64,000 bases of DNA, from NCBI GenBank assembly GCA_030710605.1, contig CP092870.1, forward strand, positions 20,498,684-20,562,683, in the 5' to 3' direction. This DNA is from Cordylochernes scorpioides. Lineage: Eukaryota; Arthropoda; Arachnida; Pseudoscorpiones; Chernetidae. The notes below the pieces were generated by a model. It made no database searches and was not told the DNA's origin. It worked only from the letters and a program-made list of their open reading frames with translations. How positions within the stretch are numbered: the stretch's first letter is position 1; every line of letters starts with the position of its first letter. Positions 36,801 through 51,800 of the stretch are shown here, piece by piece. The position numbers and the translations under genes were made by a program.

Positions 36801-39800
36801 CACACACTATTTATTTGGATTTGGTTTTATTATCTTGTGTATATAATCTACAATCCAAATTGTGCCTTATTATTCAACTGATTTCATAACTCCTTTCGTA
36901 GGATATTATGAAATCAAAGCCACCCCTGTACTGATGAGGCTCATAGCCTGAAACCATGTCTGAATTTGCCCAAACTGTTGTGGCTTATTCCTTATCACCA
37001 CAGTAAATATTTTTACTAAGGTGTGATAAACATAGTGTATTGCTGATAAAGCACAATTTGGATAAATAAAGTGTGACATTTCGGTAGCAGCGTTGTTACC
37101 ATCTTCAGACAAAAGTACTGAATTTTCAGGATGATTTACTGAAGGGTTGTCTGAAGATGGTAACAACGCTGTTACTGAAACAGCACACACTATTTGTCTA
37201 TTTGGATTTAGTCTTATTACCTTGTGTTTATAGTGCATTGCTTTAATGCATAATTAAAGGTGCCTCCTTTAGTACATTAATATATATTTACATAAAATAA
37301 TGGAGTAATGATATTTACTTATTCTGATGTACCTCTAAAATTGACAATTACAGAATAAGGATATCAAGTGTCATATTCCTATTTGACACAAAAAATATTA
37401 ATATTCTCAATGATTCATAACTATCCCTTAAAATAATTTTTAACTTGTATAGTACAAATGACCAAACAACAACAAAAACTCACATTGATATATTTACTAT
37501 AGTACCTTGATGTGAAAAAATATGCACCTGGATTGGCCGATGCTATTTAAGGCCATGTGACAGTAGAGTATGGGCCAAAGAGATAGAAGTCACAAAAAGG
37601 ACACAATGACATTCTGGTGGTGTCATCACACTGATTGACTCCAACATCAGGGATTCCTAGAGAGAATGAAGACTTACTTGAAGTTGACAGGAACCAGGGT
37701 GTCAAACACCTCCGAGGCTTCAGACAGATAACCCAGGTTCTCGATGGTGAGGGAACCTGCCCCAAAGAAATGTCAGTTGAGGCCACCAACACAAAACTTC
37801 ACTACTCACCAATCCTGATTTGATAGTGCTCTGGGTCAAATCCTTCCTGCCAGGATCGCTTGAAGCTGGAGATGTCTTGCTGGACGTACACTGGCTTGTC
37901 GCACCTCCACTCCTCTATGTGAATGCACCGCTGACCACCCACAGGGTTGTTGCCACCATTTCAAACAACAAGCTCAGAGCTTGTTCCATTAATTTACAGA
38001 AAGGTTTTGCAACCCACAGATGTGTGCAATTAAGAAAAGAATTTTGATTAAAGTCTGAGACAGTTAACAGATGTCAATTATACTTTTTCAAGGTTGTCTT
38101 GAAATAATAGAAAGTTCCAATTTTGATATTTGAACAATATTCACATTGTATAAAAACATTTTTTTAAAATATATATGGATTTTAATATTGATATAATTTA
38201 GCCATGTGGTTCTTTTACCATTTATTTTGGAATTATCCAAGAAATCTTGAAGGAAGGAAGGAACACTCACCGAGGTGTTGGCCCGGGTATAGTGCTTGTC
38301 GCAGAAGATCTTCCTGTCAGACTGAAAGGTGACGTTCATGAGGATGGAGCAGGGGAAGTGGAAGTTGGCTTGACACTCGGGCACACAGCAGCCCACTGTG
38401 GCACCCCGCTGTTTGCAGCACACACAGCGCAGGAACCTGCTGCGGGTTAAAGCTTGGTACACGTTGTAAAGAACCCCATCTTCCAGATGCACCTCAGCAG
38501 ACCAGTAGGCACAGCTGATGTGCACCCACTCATCTTGGCCGATATAAAGGAGGCGTCCTGTCTGCACCCAGCCACCCAGTCAGTCAAGGTAAACTAGAAA
38601 GGGGAGTAGGGGGACCTACCAGCAGGTCTTCCTCCCCAGTCTTCTTACACAACTGGCACATCCGGCAGTCCTCCGCTTCAGCTGCTTCACTCACTGCACA
38701 CAACCAACACTGACTGACAATTGCTTTAGTAATCATCATCACTTCTAGAGCCCACTTAACATTGTAGATAGCTATATAAGACCAACTCCAAATAAATAGT
38801 GCGTTGTTACAGAAAGGACTCACACAATTTATTTCTAATCTATAATCCAAATTGTACTTGTCATTGTAGAGAGGTTTCCCCACAGATGAGCCAAGTCCTC
38901 TCATTCAATAATTTTAAACATTGCAGTAAGGTCTGTAGAGGTAATATTTGATAATATATGGCAAAAGAAGCACAATGCCAGATTGTCAGCTGTTTGCAGT
39001 AGCCACCTAGGTTTACTTGAATCCCCCCAACCTTTGTCAACATTTTGAAGACCCTACTCTTGTAATTGTAGAACACTTGCCTTGAGGCAGAGCCTTGTCA
39101 GGCTGAGAGGGAGGGAGGGCGTAGAAGTGGTCGTTGTAGGGAGGCACCACGGTGTTCTCAGCGCGGTAGTCGCAGTACTCCTCCAGCTTGGGGGTGTACC
39201 AGGGGAACTCCTCTGTGATGAGCTGGGGGGGAGGACATCAGGTCAATGGTTTCTCAGATAGCCTCAATCTACTTACATCTGTCAGCTGGCCGATGAGGAA
39301 CTTCAACCTCTTGACGGCAAATGTGCGAATGATCTTTAGTACGTCCATGCAGAATTCCTCCTGCAACCACAACACCTCTCCCATACCAGCTCTGCTTGCT
39401 CTAATCACACATTTTACAGCAAACTTGCCCAGTTAGAGAAATGTCCTTTAATAAACAACAAAGTTGTGCATAACTCACAATGTGCATATTGATGTAATGA
39501 AAGAGCTTCTGATAATGCAACTTGAAATTGCCAATGGCAGGCCACCATTTATTGGAATAAATGTCAAGTGAAGGTTGATTTTAATTTCAAATTGTAGTTC
39601 AGTTTTTGTGGTTCACTGTGTTCCAGGATAACAAAAACTTTCTCAATAAACTTTTATCATTCACACACTCATCTATAATATTTTATTAAATATATATTTA
39701 CTTAGTTGTATATCTATGCTGTGGTTTTAATCCAATTTGAGCATTATTAAATATTCAAGAAAAATATGTTTCTTCAAAAAAAAAGTCTTTAGTAATTGAA

Positions 39801-42800
39801 GAAACCTTCATGCCAAAGAATAATTTATTGATTAGGGGGACAAAAAACCAAATTGTAGTTTGCTCAATCCCAAAAATAGACCTCAACATTAATTATGAAT
39901 TTGGAAGACATCTGTTGTCAACAACTTCCAGATCACGTTCCAATGGATCCCTTCTCACGTTAACATAGACGGCACCAAGATGGCTGACCAGTTGGTTAAA
40001 GAAGGCTGTAAGGGCCAGCCTCAAAACTCCCAACTCACCCATTCAGAAATTTCTTCCATCCACAAACAATTTTATTATTTTGGGACCAAAAATAGGTTTG
40101 TTATTTTAAAAATATCAAAGTCCGTTATAACGATGGTATTTTTAATGGAATGGAATTGGGAATCGCCTAAGGTTCATTATAAGGGAAGGTTCGCTATATC
40201 CAGGGTTTGTTTTAGCGGGGTTTTACTGTATATAATTAACCCAGGTTCCTGGAGGGACAAAAGATGTTGCCAATTATACAAGGATAATCTGAAGTTGTTT
40301 AAATTTAATTTTTTTTTAATTTGTAAAATTATCATTCGGTTCAGTTAACATAGGTTATTTGATAGGCTGCAGGTTGGGACATGAAAACATGGTCGAATTA
40401 TCACAAGTGTTGAATTATACTGTATTCTGTCTATGCCTTTCCTCCAGCTTTCTCCAAATGGGCTTTTATTATTTACAGAGATGTTTTACTCTATATGTAA
40501 ATATATTTCTAAAATGTCATAGTGTGTAGCATTTTTATTTCTAAATAATGGGGGCTTAATATTAATGACAATATTTTAAGTCTTGATGTTTGTAAATTTA
40601 GAAAAATAAATATACAGTTAAACCTGTCTATAACGCCCCCTCTAAATAGCGCCTTCATCTATAGCACCCGATTTTAAATAGTACGATGCGATTTACATCA
40701 ATATTAAGCAACCTGTCTATAGCACCCTATTTTGGTGAGTCCCAAGAGGGGGCGCTATAGACAGGCTTAACTATATATAATAATTTTAAAATGTTAATAC
40801 ATTAATTAAAAATAGTTTCAAAAAGATTTTATTAAACATACACCAAAAAGGAGAATTTAGCTGCTGCCATTTAACAATTAGATTTATGAGTCGTAATAAA
40901 AAGGAAAGGGTTGAACTTTATGAATTTTGAACTTAATGTGATTTAATATGAAGCAACTAATAAGTTTTATATTTTTCACTCTCTCTTCCGTTTCGTATGT
41001 CTAATTGCTCAATGGCAGTAAAAATATTTTCACCTTGTTAGTGCACTTCACACACCCACACTCACACTTACAATGAAAGCTCTTTTTATAAACAATTTTT
41101 TATTAATTATTCTCTCTTAAATATTCAATGTTGATGGATTGTTGCTTAACCCTCTGCCTGCTAGGACACCAAATAGAGGGAAGAAAAACAATACTTACGA
41201 TTACTAGGTACTCCCCAGCTTCAATCTTCTGCTCCACTTCCTCTGTACAACAAACTCTCTATCAGTAGTGGTGGTGACAGGACATTTCACACACACCCAA
41301 CATCTACCTACTACTTTAAATAAGTTAATTCAAATTGCAAATGAAATCACTCTTTTTTTGCTTATCCCTAGTACACGTGGTACAGGCCATGATAATCATG
41401 GTGGGTACAAGTAGGCAACTGCTTTTTACTGTGCACCACATGTCTACACATGTGAAAAGCAGTTCAACATTGCAGTTACAAATGTGCCAGAGCACCATTT
41501 TGGTTACTTGCACTTGCTGGTGGGGTTGAACTTTTGCAAGAATTGGGGGCCATTGGAGCATTTTTTTTTTAATCAGAAAAAAGTGCTCAATGTAGGAATC
41601 GAACCCAGGTCATAGCGGTCAAAAACCAACAGGTTAGATCATCCTTCCACCGACCCCCAAAAAAAAAAACAGACTCTGCAATGAACCACTATGAGGAGTG
41701 GAGGAACAAGGTCACATCCAGAATCAAAGTGGTCAATCTCACAAAAGTACAAAATGTGCAGTAAGAAATAGTATTCTATTATTAGTGTTAAAATTTTACA
41801 ATTTTCATCAATTGAGGGTTCTATAAGGAGGAAGATATTTGGTGTTATAAAAAGCAAAAGGAGCTCAGTACTTACAACATGGCTATTAAATGGGGTAAGG
41901 CTTTGAAGGGGCTCAATTTTTAATCTAAAAGTTTAAAGTTACCCGGTCAGCTCCCAAGTGAGTTGCTGTGTATATACTCAGTGTAAAATCCTGATCAGAG
42001 ATAGAAGTATCCTGAATTAAGGATTGTATGTGAGATCAAAGCACAGGAGGGGGGAAACTTACCAATGGCTGAGCGGAGGCAGGTGGGCCTTGTACTCAGG
42101 AAGTCATCAAAGATGCCCTTGACACGGCAGACTTTCTGGATGTCCACCATCAAGTTCCTCTGCTCTAAGAAGAAGGTGACGCTGTCCTCGTCATCAGAGA
42201 GGGTCGTGATGTCCACCAGGAGAGCGTTTTTCTTGTCGTCATTATCATCCCCATCATCTTCATCATCATCGCTGTCATCCAGGGCCCCATAGCTGGAGTT
42301 GAAGACATCTTCCAGCTGGACACACATCGAACTTATGAAACACCTCAGCAAGTTTTATAATTTAACAATACCTTTTACCAGGAGTAGGAAGGGTTATCTA
42401 ATACCTGACATTAATTAAACAGTTGGTAGGAATTCTTTGGAAATATAAACTTGCAAGATCAGTAGAACCTCCCTGTAAAGGACACCTAATTTCAGAGCTA
42501 AAGTGTCCTTTATGGAGAGGTGTCCTCTTACTGGAGAGTTGCTAAAAAGTAATTTTGCAAATGAAAACTGTTCTTTGTAGAGAGGCGCCCTCTAGCATGA
42601 GTGTCCATTCATAGAGGTTCTGCTCTAGTAGGAATAACGTAAATTTTTGGGTAATGAAGGGAGAGCTGAGGATCTTTGAAGTTGAGGCCTAAGATAGAGG
42701 GTTCAGCGCAGTCTAGATATAAAATGAGCTGAGAAACAGTTCATCATCCCCAAGAGAATGAAGCCACACAGGATTAATCCAAAAGTAGGCTTGTAAACAA

Positions 42801-45800
42801 CTTATCAGTATTATTTATTTTTCTTTTATTTACACAAATGATAAGAGTACCAAGTAAAGTGAAACCTCCCTATAGCAAACCCCAATGGGACTGAACCTGT
42901 GGTTCACTATAGCCATAGCTTATGGTATTATAAGAGATAAACATGGGGATTATTTCAAATTTGTTATATACATACAGTTAAACCTGTCTATAACGCCCCC
43001 TCTAAATAGCGCTTTCCTCTCTATAGTGCCCGATTTTAAATACGTAGTACGATGCGATTTACATTAAAAGTGACCTGTATATAGCACCCCTTCTCTAAAA
43101 AAATGCTCCAATGGCCCCCGATTTTTGCAAAAGTCCAACCCCACCAGCGAGGTCCAAGTAACCAAACGGGGCTCTGGCACATTTGTAAGTGCTAAGTCGA
43201 ACTGCTTTTCACATGTGTAGTCATGTGGTGCACTTACAGTATAAGCAGTCGCCAACTTCTACCCACCATGATTATCGTGGCCTGTACGTGTACTAGGGAT
43301 AAGCAAAAAAAAAAAAACCTTCTCTATAGCACCCTATTTTGGTGAGTTCCCAAAATATACTTGGATTTTGTTAGCAATTTCTGAATATAGAATGGTCACT
43401 GAGTCAAAATTGGGAAAAAGGCTAGTGAATTCATTTTGTTAATATGATTGGAATATTGTCTACAGTAATATATACAAACTCAATGGGACTGAAGCTCAGG
43501 AGAGATCACTTACCTCCAGCAGCTCCAGGATGCGTGTGAAGGACTGGGCCAGTTTCTCCCGCAGCTCTATCTTCCATGACTGGTCCATGTCCTCCTCGCA
43601 CACGAAACATGTGAAGTCCAACCCATATTCCCGGAGAATATGGGCCGTTCCATCTGTGGCAATAAAAAAGAAACTGTTAATTTGTGTTGCTTCACATTTG
43701 TTACAAGTTTGTTAATTTAACTGTTTCCACTTGTAGAAGTACTATTGCCACAGGTAAAATTATCAAAAATCATAAAATAAAAATAACCACTAACACACAT
43801 ATTTTTGGTATTAAATATTATAATAAAAGAAAATAAGACCTAATCCAAATAATTTATTAGTGTGTGACATTATGGCAACAACATTGTCACCATCATCAGA
43901 CAAATTTGTCTGATGGTGACAATGTTGTTGCCGAAACGTCACACACTAAAATTATTTGGATTAGGTCTTATTTTCTTTTATAGGTATTAAATATTGTCGT
44001 GTGTCCAGAAATAGCTGTCCGGATGGTGCATGTGACCATAAAATTGTTATCTATTATATTAGAACTACTATTTTTGTTAATTGTGTTTTATTTTTGTTCT
44101 CTTTTATTATATTAATTATTTTAGTTAAATCAAAAACCACCACAAGAGATGACGGGTATTCTTCTATTTGACCATTGACCTATTTAAAAATGCTGATTTG
44201 AGCAGTTATGAGATATGCATTTATTTCCTATAACTGTGTCATATATTTATATAAAGACTTTTAAGATTATAAGTATTCTTTGAATAACTAATTTAAGTAG
44301 TTAGATGTGTTTTGAAAATAAAAATTTTACCGCTTTATTTTATTTACTTCTCCTGACGAAGACAAAAGATTTTTGACGAGACGTTGAGAAAAATTAAAAA
44401 CTCTGACCAAAGTGTCTATTTTTCATAGAACTATGAAGGCCGGCCAGGCAACTTCTATCTTTACGATAAAAATTTTACCATTAAAAAAAAAGTGGAGGGA
44501 GGAAATGATTAGATAAAAGAAAATAAGAATATACAGTAGAACCTCCACGAGAGGACACCTCTGTATAAAGGACAGTTTTCATTTGCAAAATTACCATCTT
44601 TACTATTTAGCAACTCTCCATTAAGAGAACACCTCTCTCTAAAGGACACTCTTTGGCTCTGCAATTAGGTGTCCTTTACAGGGAGGTTTTACTGTATATA
44701 TATATTAAAAATTTCATAAATATTTTTTTTTTCAGTTAAGTACTATAGCAAGGTTCACACAAAAGCTTTGGCACTTACACCTCATAGCATGAACTCATGG
44801 AATTCGTGTAATCTTTACACAAGGGGATAAGAAACAACAACAACAACTTACACCTCATATATGGGAACATAGTGGGAACAAAAGGAAGAGGAGGAGAAGA
44901 GTTGGAGTAGAAAAAGAGCTACAGATAATGTATATTCCAACTATAAAATGAAAGAAAATTTAGTTTTTTAAAAATGCATTCACGTACTTCTGGCCTTAAC
45001 TACCCGTTTCATGATTTTTCAAGATGCCTGAAAGACCAGCTTTTTTTTTTTTTTTTTTTTTTTTTTGTTCGTTGAGGTTCAGCCATGCTGACGAGGGCCA
45101 ACAGCCCGAAACATATGTGGTTAGCTTTTCTTGATTAATCAAGAATGGGCATTTGGCCACACAATTATGGAATATAATTAAAAATATATACGAACGAATA
45201 TATTATAATTATTCTGACAGATGGCGCAAACCTTTTAGTTTCACAATCAGGAAATGGCCTTAGTATAATTTGTGTTTCAAGTTATATTTTTTAAAAATTC
45301 CAAGTGAAAATGGAAATAACATATTTGAATAATTTATTTCTTTTCCTCTATATCAAAGGGTGGAAACCCGAGTGTTTAAACCAGGAAAGAGAGATTGGTA
45401 CCAGGTCTCTGGTTGAACTATTAGGGTTTCTATTGTTTGATATTTAAAAAAAATTGATTAAAATATATTATCTCCAACTTGGGATTTTTTTTTTACTTAA
45501 AACTTTTATTAAAAAGTTTGAAATAGAAAATTATTACATAAAAAAAAAATAAACTATCTTTTATTTTAGAGTTTGAATATATATTATCAAAGTTCTATCT
45601 TTAGCTCTTTTTCTACTCCAACTCTCTTCTCTTCTTTTTTCCCCTCACCATGTTCCACATATATGAGGTGTAACAGCCGGAGATTTTGTGTGAACCTTGT
45701 TATGGTCCTTATATACTTGTAAATTCTTAGTTTATCAAAATTTTACAGTTAAGCAGCAATGGTACCATCATTAGAATGGTGATTTGGCCTACCATTTAAA

Positions 45801-48800
45801 CTTGACAATACAATGGATGGATGTTACTCACCTTGGAGACGGTTGCAAGTCCCATGGACCCAGGCACAGCAATCAATGCAGAACAAGAGCTGGAACATTT
45901 GGCCAGCTATAAGTATACCAACTTTATGATAAGGCACAATAAGGATTATAGATTAGAAACACAAGATAATGAAACCTTGAGTATACCAACTTTAGCTTTA
46001 TAGAAGAAGATATATACATGTGTGGAAAGGGCACTGTATCTGTTAGAGAATTTACAAGTCAATGCATTTTAATGACTGATGAACATGACTGAATACATAA
46101 GTAAGTACTGCAGTGTTGTGGGGGAAAGATGGGAAACAATGTGGAGACCTGCCTAGGTTTGAATGTTTATATTTATAAGGGGTTCTGTTGGAAGAAGATC
46201 TATATAAATGATCCACATATTTCAGATCATAAATAAATACAAATTGTGAAGGGGAAGGTATGAATCCCAGAGTTTTTTTTTTTTTAAGTTTATTAAAAAA
46301 ACACAAGCTATATACAAGGTTCACTACAAAAGTTTTGCAATCACTTATTTTTGTTAAAGCTGCAACTTTCAAATATTCAGTTTCTCAAAGTTTAGAAATT
46401 ACTGCTGCCACTGTAAACAATGTTGTGCCCTGCCCTCCCATGCTTACCCCTCTGTACCTGGCCTCTGGTGCAGTGGACATTGTTGGGAGGTACAGTAAAC
46501 CCTCTACACGATCGTATCAAGTCTTGTTCTAGTAAACTTGATGCTGTAACCAGGAAGGACACTCCCCCTTTAAAAATCCTGAGTTCAACTGACCCGGTTG
46601 ATGGTTCTCAACAAGGGTCCCACTCCAGGAATATGGAGGAGCTGTGTCCGTACTCATGCTAGAGTGCAGCAAAGGCTTCCATGTTAGGAACAGCCTCAAA
46701 CTACAGGCAAAGTCAGACTTTCACCAAAGTGTGCCTGGATCATGGTGCCATGATCAACGAAAGCTGCACCCCTATACCCCATTCCATGAGATCATGAACT
46801 CATGGGATTCGTGTAATCTTTACACAAGGGGATAAGAAACAACAACAACAACAACATGTTGTGCCCTCTATGAGTCATTGTTGTTACTATTTTATGAAAA
46901 TGTTTATGTTAGGTGAAAAATGCATATAGATTTTAATGGTATAATTTATTTTTTAATATCTTAATTATTTAATATTGTATCACATGGTTACCTGGATTGA
47001 TTTCTTAAGGTTAAGTCATGGTATATACACACACTACTTTTGACAAATGGTACCTGGATCAAATCCTGCCCTGATGAGTTTTTCTATTTAGAAAAAGTTT
47101 CCATGGTCCCAAATTACACAAGTCCATCCCACAACTCTGTAAATGCAAATCAAACTGCTTTTTATAAATTTTACCATGTGGTTCAATTTTTGTTTGTTCA
47201 CTTATTCATATTTTAAATATTCTTCAAGTTATAAAATGAATAAAACATATATATTTCTTTTGCTAAATGGACATGTATAATATACACACATTTTAATGGC
47301 AAATTGCTATTGGTCCTCCTGAACAAATAAGGGCTAGAAATGTGAGGTCCACAAAAGTTTGATTTTGCATCTATTTTGTATTTATAAATAGTAATTTTTA
47401 ATAATAAAAAGGCCGATATAGGATTTAAAAAAAAAAGTATATTTCAGTTAGCTAAACACCAACCTTTGTTAATGTAAAACAACATATTTATATGTTGATA
47501 TTTAAATCTATATTTGGCTCATCATATCATGATATTATTTTGTTCCAATCTTCTAGGTCTTTGTTTGGTTTTGAGGATTGTTTTCAAACAAAAGGATTGT
47601 TTTCAAAACAAGAATTCTGCATAATTCTACTTCATACTTTCAAAGTGGGCTACGGATACCATTTGAAATGATAGCAGCCTCTAAGGGGCTGCTTCTGAAC
47701 TGATTGAGAGGGTAGTTTGGAAAATTCTGTGCCAGCAATAACAGTCTTGAAGATGAAGAGGGTGCCATGACAAGCAGGCACATACGGAACTACATTATAC
47801 TGTAAACTCAACCACTCTACAATTGTTTGTCAGCTGAATCAAATTCAAAGGGAGAAAAAAAATTAAGGTGATGTCTGATTTGAATGGAAATTGCAGTTTT
47901 GAAGAACCATTGGTATGATTTCTACCCAGCAAGAACAACCCATTTCTTGGATGTAATTCTAACTTGTAGTACAAGGAGTCTTCAAATGGATTAAAATAGA
48001 TCATAATTATTATCCCCTCGTCCTTATATTTCTGCTATACAGCAACACTTGAGTGGTGATCAGATAGAGATTGCCTGGACATGTTACTGCAATGGTTGGA
48101 CCACAGCATAGTTCTGACAACCCTTCCTGTTGCCAATGTGGCTGTCTAGCTGGTGCTGTCTAACATAACATTACACAGACAAAACTACCACAGCAGAGAT
48201 ATATTGTATCAAATTGTAAAATGTACTAAAAACATATATAGCCTGCATTGATAAACAGAAGAGGGTCTCTCTCTCCTCCACAAAAACATCCCAACACATG
48301 TCTCAATGTTAGCATGAACAAAAGAAGTATGAGTTAGGCAATGAAACAGTTGATCAATGCATCAAAAACCAAGGTGATGTTGAAATTACCTTCAGAATGA
48401 TAAATATATTTTGTGCAACCTGATTAAATTACTTTTTCATTAATACAACAAAAAGCCTTTATTTAGGGTCACTGACCCTACACAGGATTCACCAGAGGTA
48501 TGCATTATATTATACAGTTATCAGCGTCATGCGTTCTTAATTCTGTCACCGTTTGGTTCAGTGGTAGAATGCTTGCCTGCCACGCGGGCGCCCCGGGTTC
48601 GATTCCCAGCCGATGCTTTTTTTTTTTTTACAATTTTTAAAACTCATTTATATATTATACAAGAATGACATCCACGGCGCCAATTTATAATTGTAACGAA
48701 TAGTATTTGAATAAAAGCATTTAATCGGGTAAAACCCGGGCGTTGCCCGGGTCATTCGGCTAGTAAGAACAAAGCAGTGAGACAAAGGAAACCTTTTTCA

Positions 48801-51800
48801 TTAATAACAAAAATGTCCAATGTTTTATTAATAAAGTTTTGTTTGTGAAGTGGAAACATGAAAATGTTATAAATTATTTTTGCACTAACCAAATAGGAAT
48901 TAGAATATGGCTGACTTCGTACATTACATAAATGTTTATCTTGCTAAGAACATTCCATTGTCAGAATACAATAAGACCTTTCTGGCCAACTTTCACCATA
49001 TAATGAACCTAAAGGAATTTCAAATATAAAACCATAGCAATGGTGAAGTCAAAATTTGAGTACTATTGGGGTTTGCTATAGTGATGTCTTACTGTATATG
49101 GAATAAATTATGACAAAGAAGGGTGAAATTAGACCTTTAAAAAAAAAAACATTTCTATTACAAAAAAAAAGTTAGTGCTGGGTGACAAAAAACGGCATTT
49201 CTTTATCTCCATATGTACAGGTAAGTATTTAGCAAAATGCAGATATTGTAGTTATAGACAAAACTAAGGCAATCTAGCAGAAGAAGCTTACCACTGAGGG
49301 GGACTCCTTGTAGAGTTTGGAGCAGTGATGACAGGCCCCGTCTGGAACACATCCCAGTTTGGTTTACAGCTCACTAGAGATGATAGCCTGGCAGTGTAAT
49401 TAATAACTTGAACTTTCCAAATACACACACAAAAGCCTTTATTAAGACACACAGGTCTTACAGAGAATTCTCCTTGGGGTTACAAGACGGGGAAACCTAT
49501 GAAAGTGGGAAATAAAAAATGGAGAAAGATTATATACATATGGTAAATATATACAGATTATAAGAAAGAATAAAAAATAAGAAAAAAAAAATTGGAAATA
49601 TGGATGGGAGAAGAGGAGAGCGAAAAGAGGAAAGAAAACAGGTATTTACATATGGAACAAGTCAATTTAAGCTCTTCTGCTCACACAGCACAGGTGGGCC
49701 ATGGCTATTTCAAGAAATCTTTAAGAGATTTTCCAGGAAAATCCGAGTGTTCAGGGTTAACTTTCCAAATAATATCATACCTATAATACCGAACTATCAT
49801 CTAAGGAATCCACTATGGAGGAGGAGGAGGTATTGCAATGCATGGTAGATAGCCAAAAAAAATCCTTATTTTATCTCAAATTTCACTAAACATCAATGTT
49901 TCAACTTTACAATCAATCAATCTGATATGACAAGAGTTTATAAAAATAATAGTTTTGGTGACGGTGCTTAAAAAATTACTTCTTGTCCAATCTATATATG
50001 TAAGGGACAGCTCACTAATGTTCAAGTAAGCCATAGCCTAACAAATAAATTTCTCCATGTGTCTAAAAAAAATGTTCCACACAGTTGTAGCCCACCTTTG
50101 TTGACCACGTTGGCACACTGGGGACAGAGGCACATGTCGAAGTCCAGGGAGGGGTCCAGTTCCTCACAGCGGGACTTACATTGGCTGCATTTGACACACT
50201 TGCTGCAGAGCTGCACATGTGGGGGGGGGATTAGTTAAGTCCTGGAGCTAATGTGTGGACACCTTTTAATCAAGGTAGATTGACCAAGTTGGGCTTCATA
50301 TAGGTGTTTTTCAAAGAACTACTCAATATAATTCCCAAGACCATTTGTTGGTTGGAAGTTGATTAAGTAAATATATAGCCACATCAACCAATGATTTATT
50401 CAACTCCCGATGTTTCAGTGACCTGCTCTCCTCCACATTCCCCTGAAGAGAGTGAAAGCAGGTCATTGAAACGTCGGGAGTTAAATAAATCATTGATTGA
50501 TGTGGCTATATATTCTTTTTTTTTGCTTATCCCTAGTACACGTGGTACAGGCCATGATAATCATGGTGGGTAGTTAGCGACTGCTTTTTACTGTAAGCGC
50601 ACCACATGTCTACACATGTGAAAGCAGTTCGACTTTGCACTTACAAATGTGCCAGAGCCCCGTTTGGTTACTTGCACTCGCTGGTGGGGTTGGACTTTTG
50701 CAAGAATCGGGGGGGGGGGGGCCATTGGAGCATTTTTTTTTTTTAAACAGAAAAAGTGTCCAATGCGGGGATCGAACCCGGGTCGTAGTGGTCGAAAACC
50801 AAACGGTTTAACCAGCCTTCCACCGACCCCCTTTCTTACTCAATATAAATTACTTGAAAAAAAAAATTTCAATAAGAGTATTGTAAAAGGTGCTGGATTA
50901 GTAATAAGTGAAAGAAAAAAACTTTGGTTGGGTTCTGTATCTTGACTGGCATATTGACATATAATGGTGATCTTCCAACTTTATTATCTGCTTGTATCAT
51001 CAAATGTAGACTTGGGGATGTGGCAATAGCCACATTTTCACATTGTGCAGTATTGAAACAATATTCTGATCAAATGTCCTTTTGCTAGTACTGGAATTTT
51101 TTTGAATTTTTGAATGGTGGCACCTCACATAGAAGATGTACGATGTGCAACTCATATACCAGCAATGTTAAATTATGCCAAATTTTATTTTCATTTAAGC
51201 ACTGGTGTCCTCTACTTTCTTTCTTGTTAACATTTTGTGTCAAAGAATTAAGGAGCGAGCACACACACAGCTCTGGCTCGACTCACCCATAAGTTCTGGT
51301 AGGTGGAGTAGCTGCTGGGGTAGTTGTCTCCCATGCAGAGGGAGTGGTAGGAGGTGTGGCAGTCCCGGCACCTGAGGAGCTGCAGAGACGACACGGTGAG
51401 ACAGACAGAGATCAGCACAGTGGCACAGCACTTACACATTCACCCTCCCCACAGACACCACAGGTCTCACACCGCTTGCAGCACCAGCCATCCAGGCTGT
51501 CTGGAGTGGGCTGGTCCGTGGAGGCTAGGCAGAAGGAGTGGAAGGGCTCGCAGCAGATGGTGCAGAAGACGAGCTGTGCACTCCATGTAGCCACACCACC
51601 ACAACACAGGGAATGACGGACTAACTAACCTCCTCCTGACCCAGGCTGCCACAGATGTAGCAGAGGTAGGACTGCGGACAGCTGGGCCCACTCTTGGTGG
51701 CTACCACAGCAATACCTTGGTCCCACAGTTGGCTGAGGCTCAATGCTTCTTCCTGCAGCAATGATACACTCTTAACCTTCTAAACTAGTGATATATTGAG

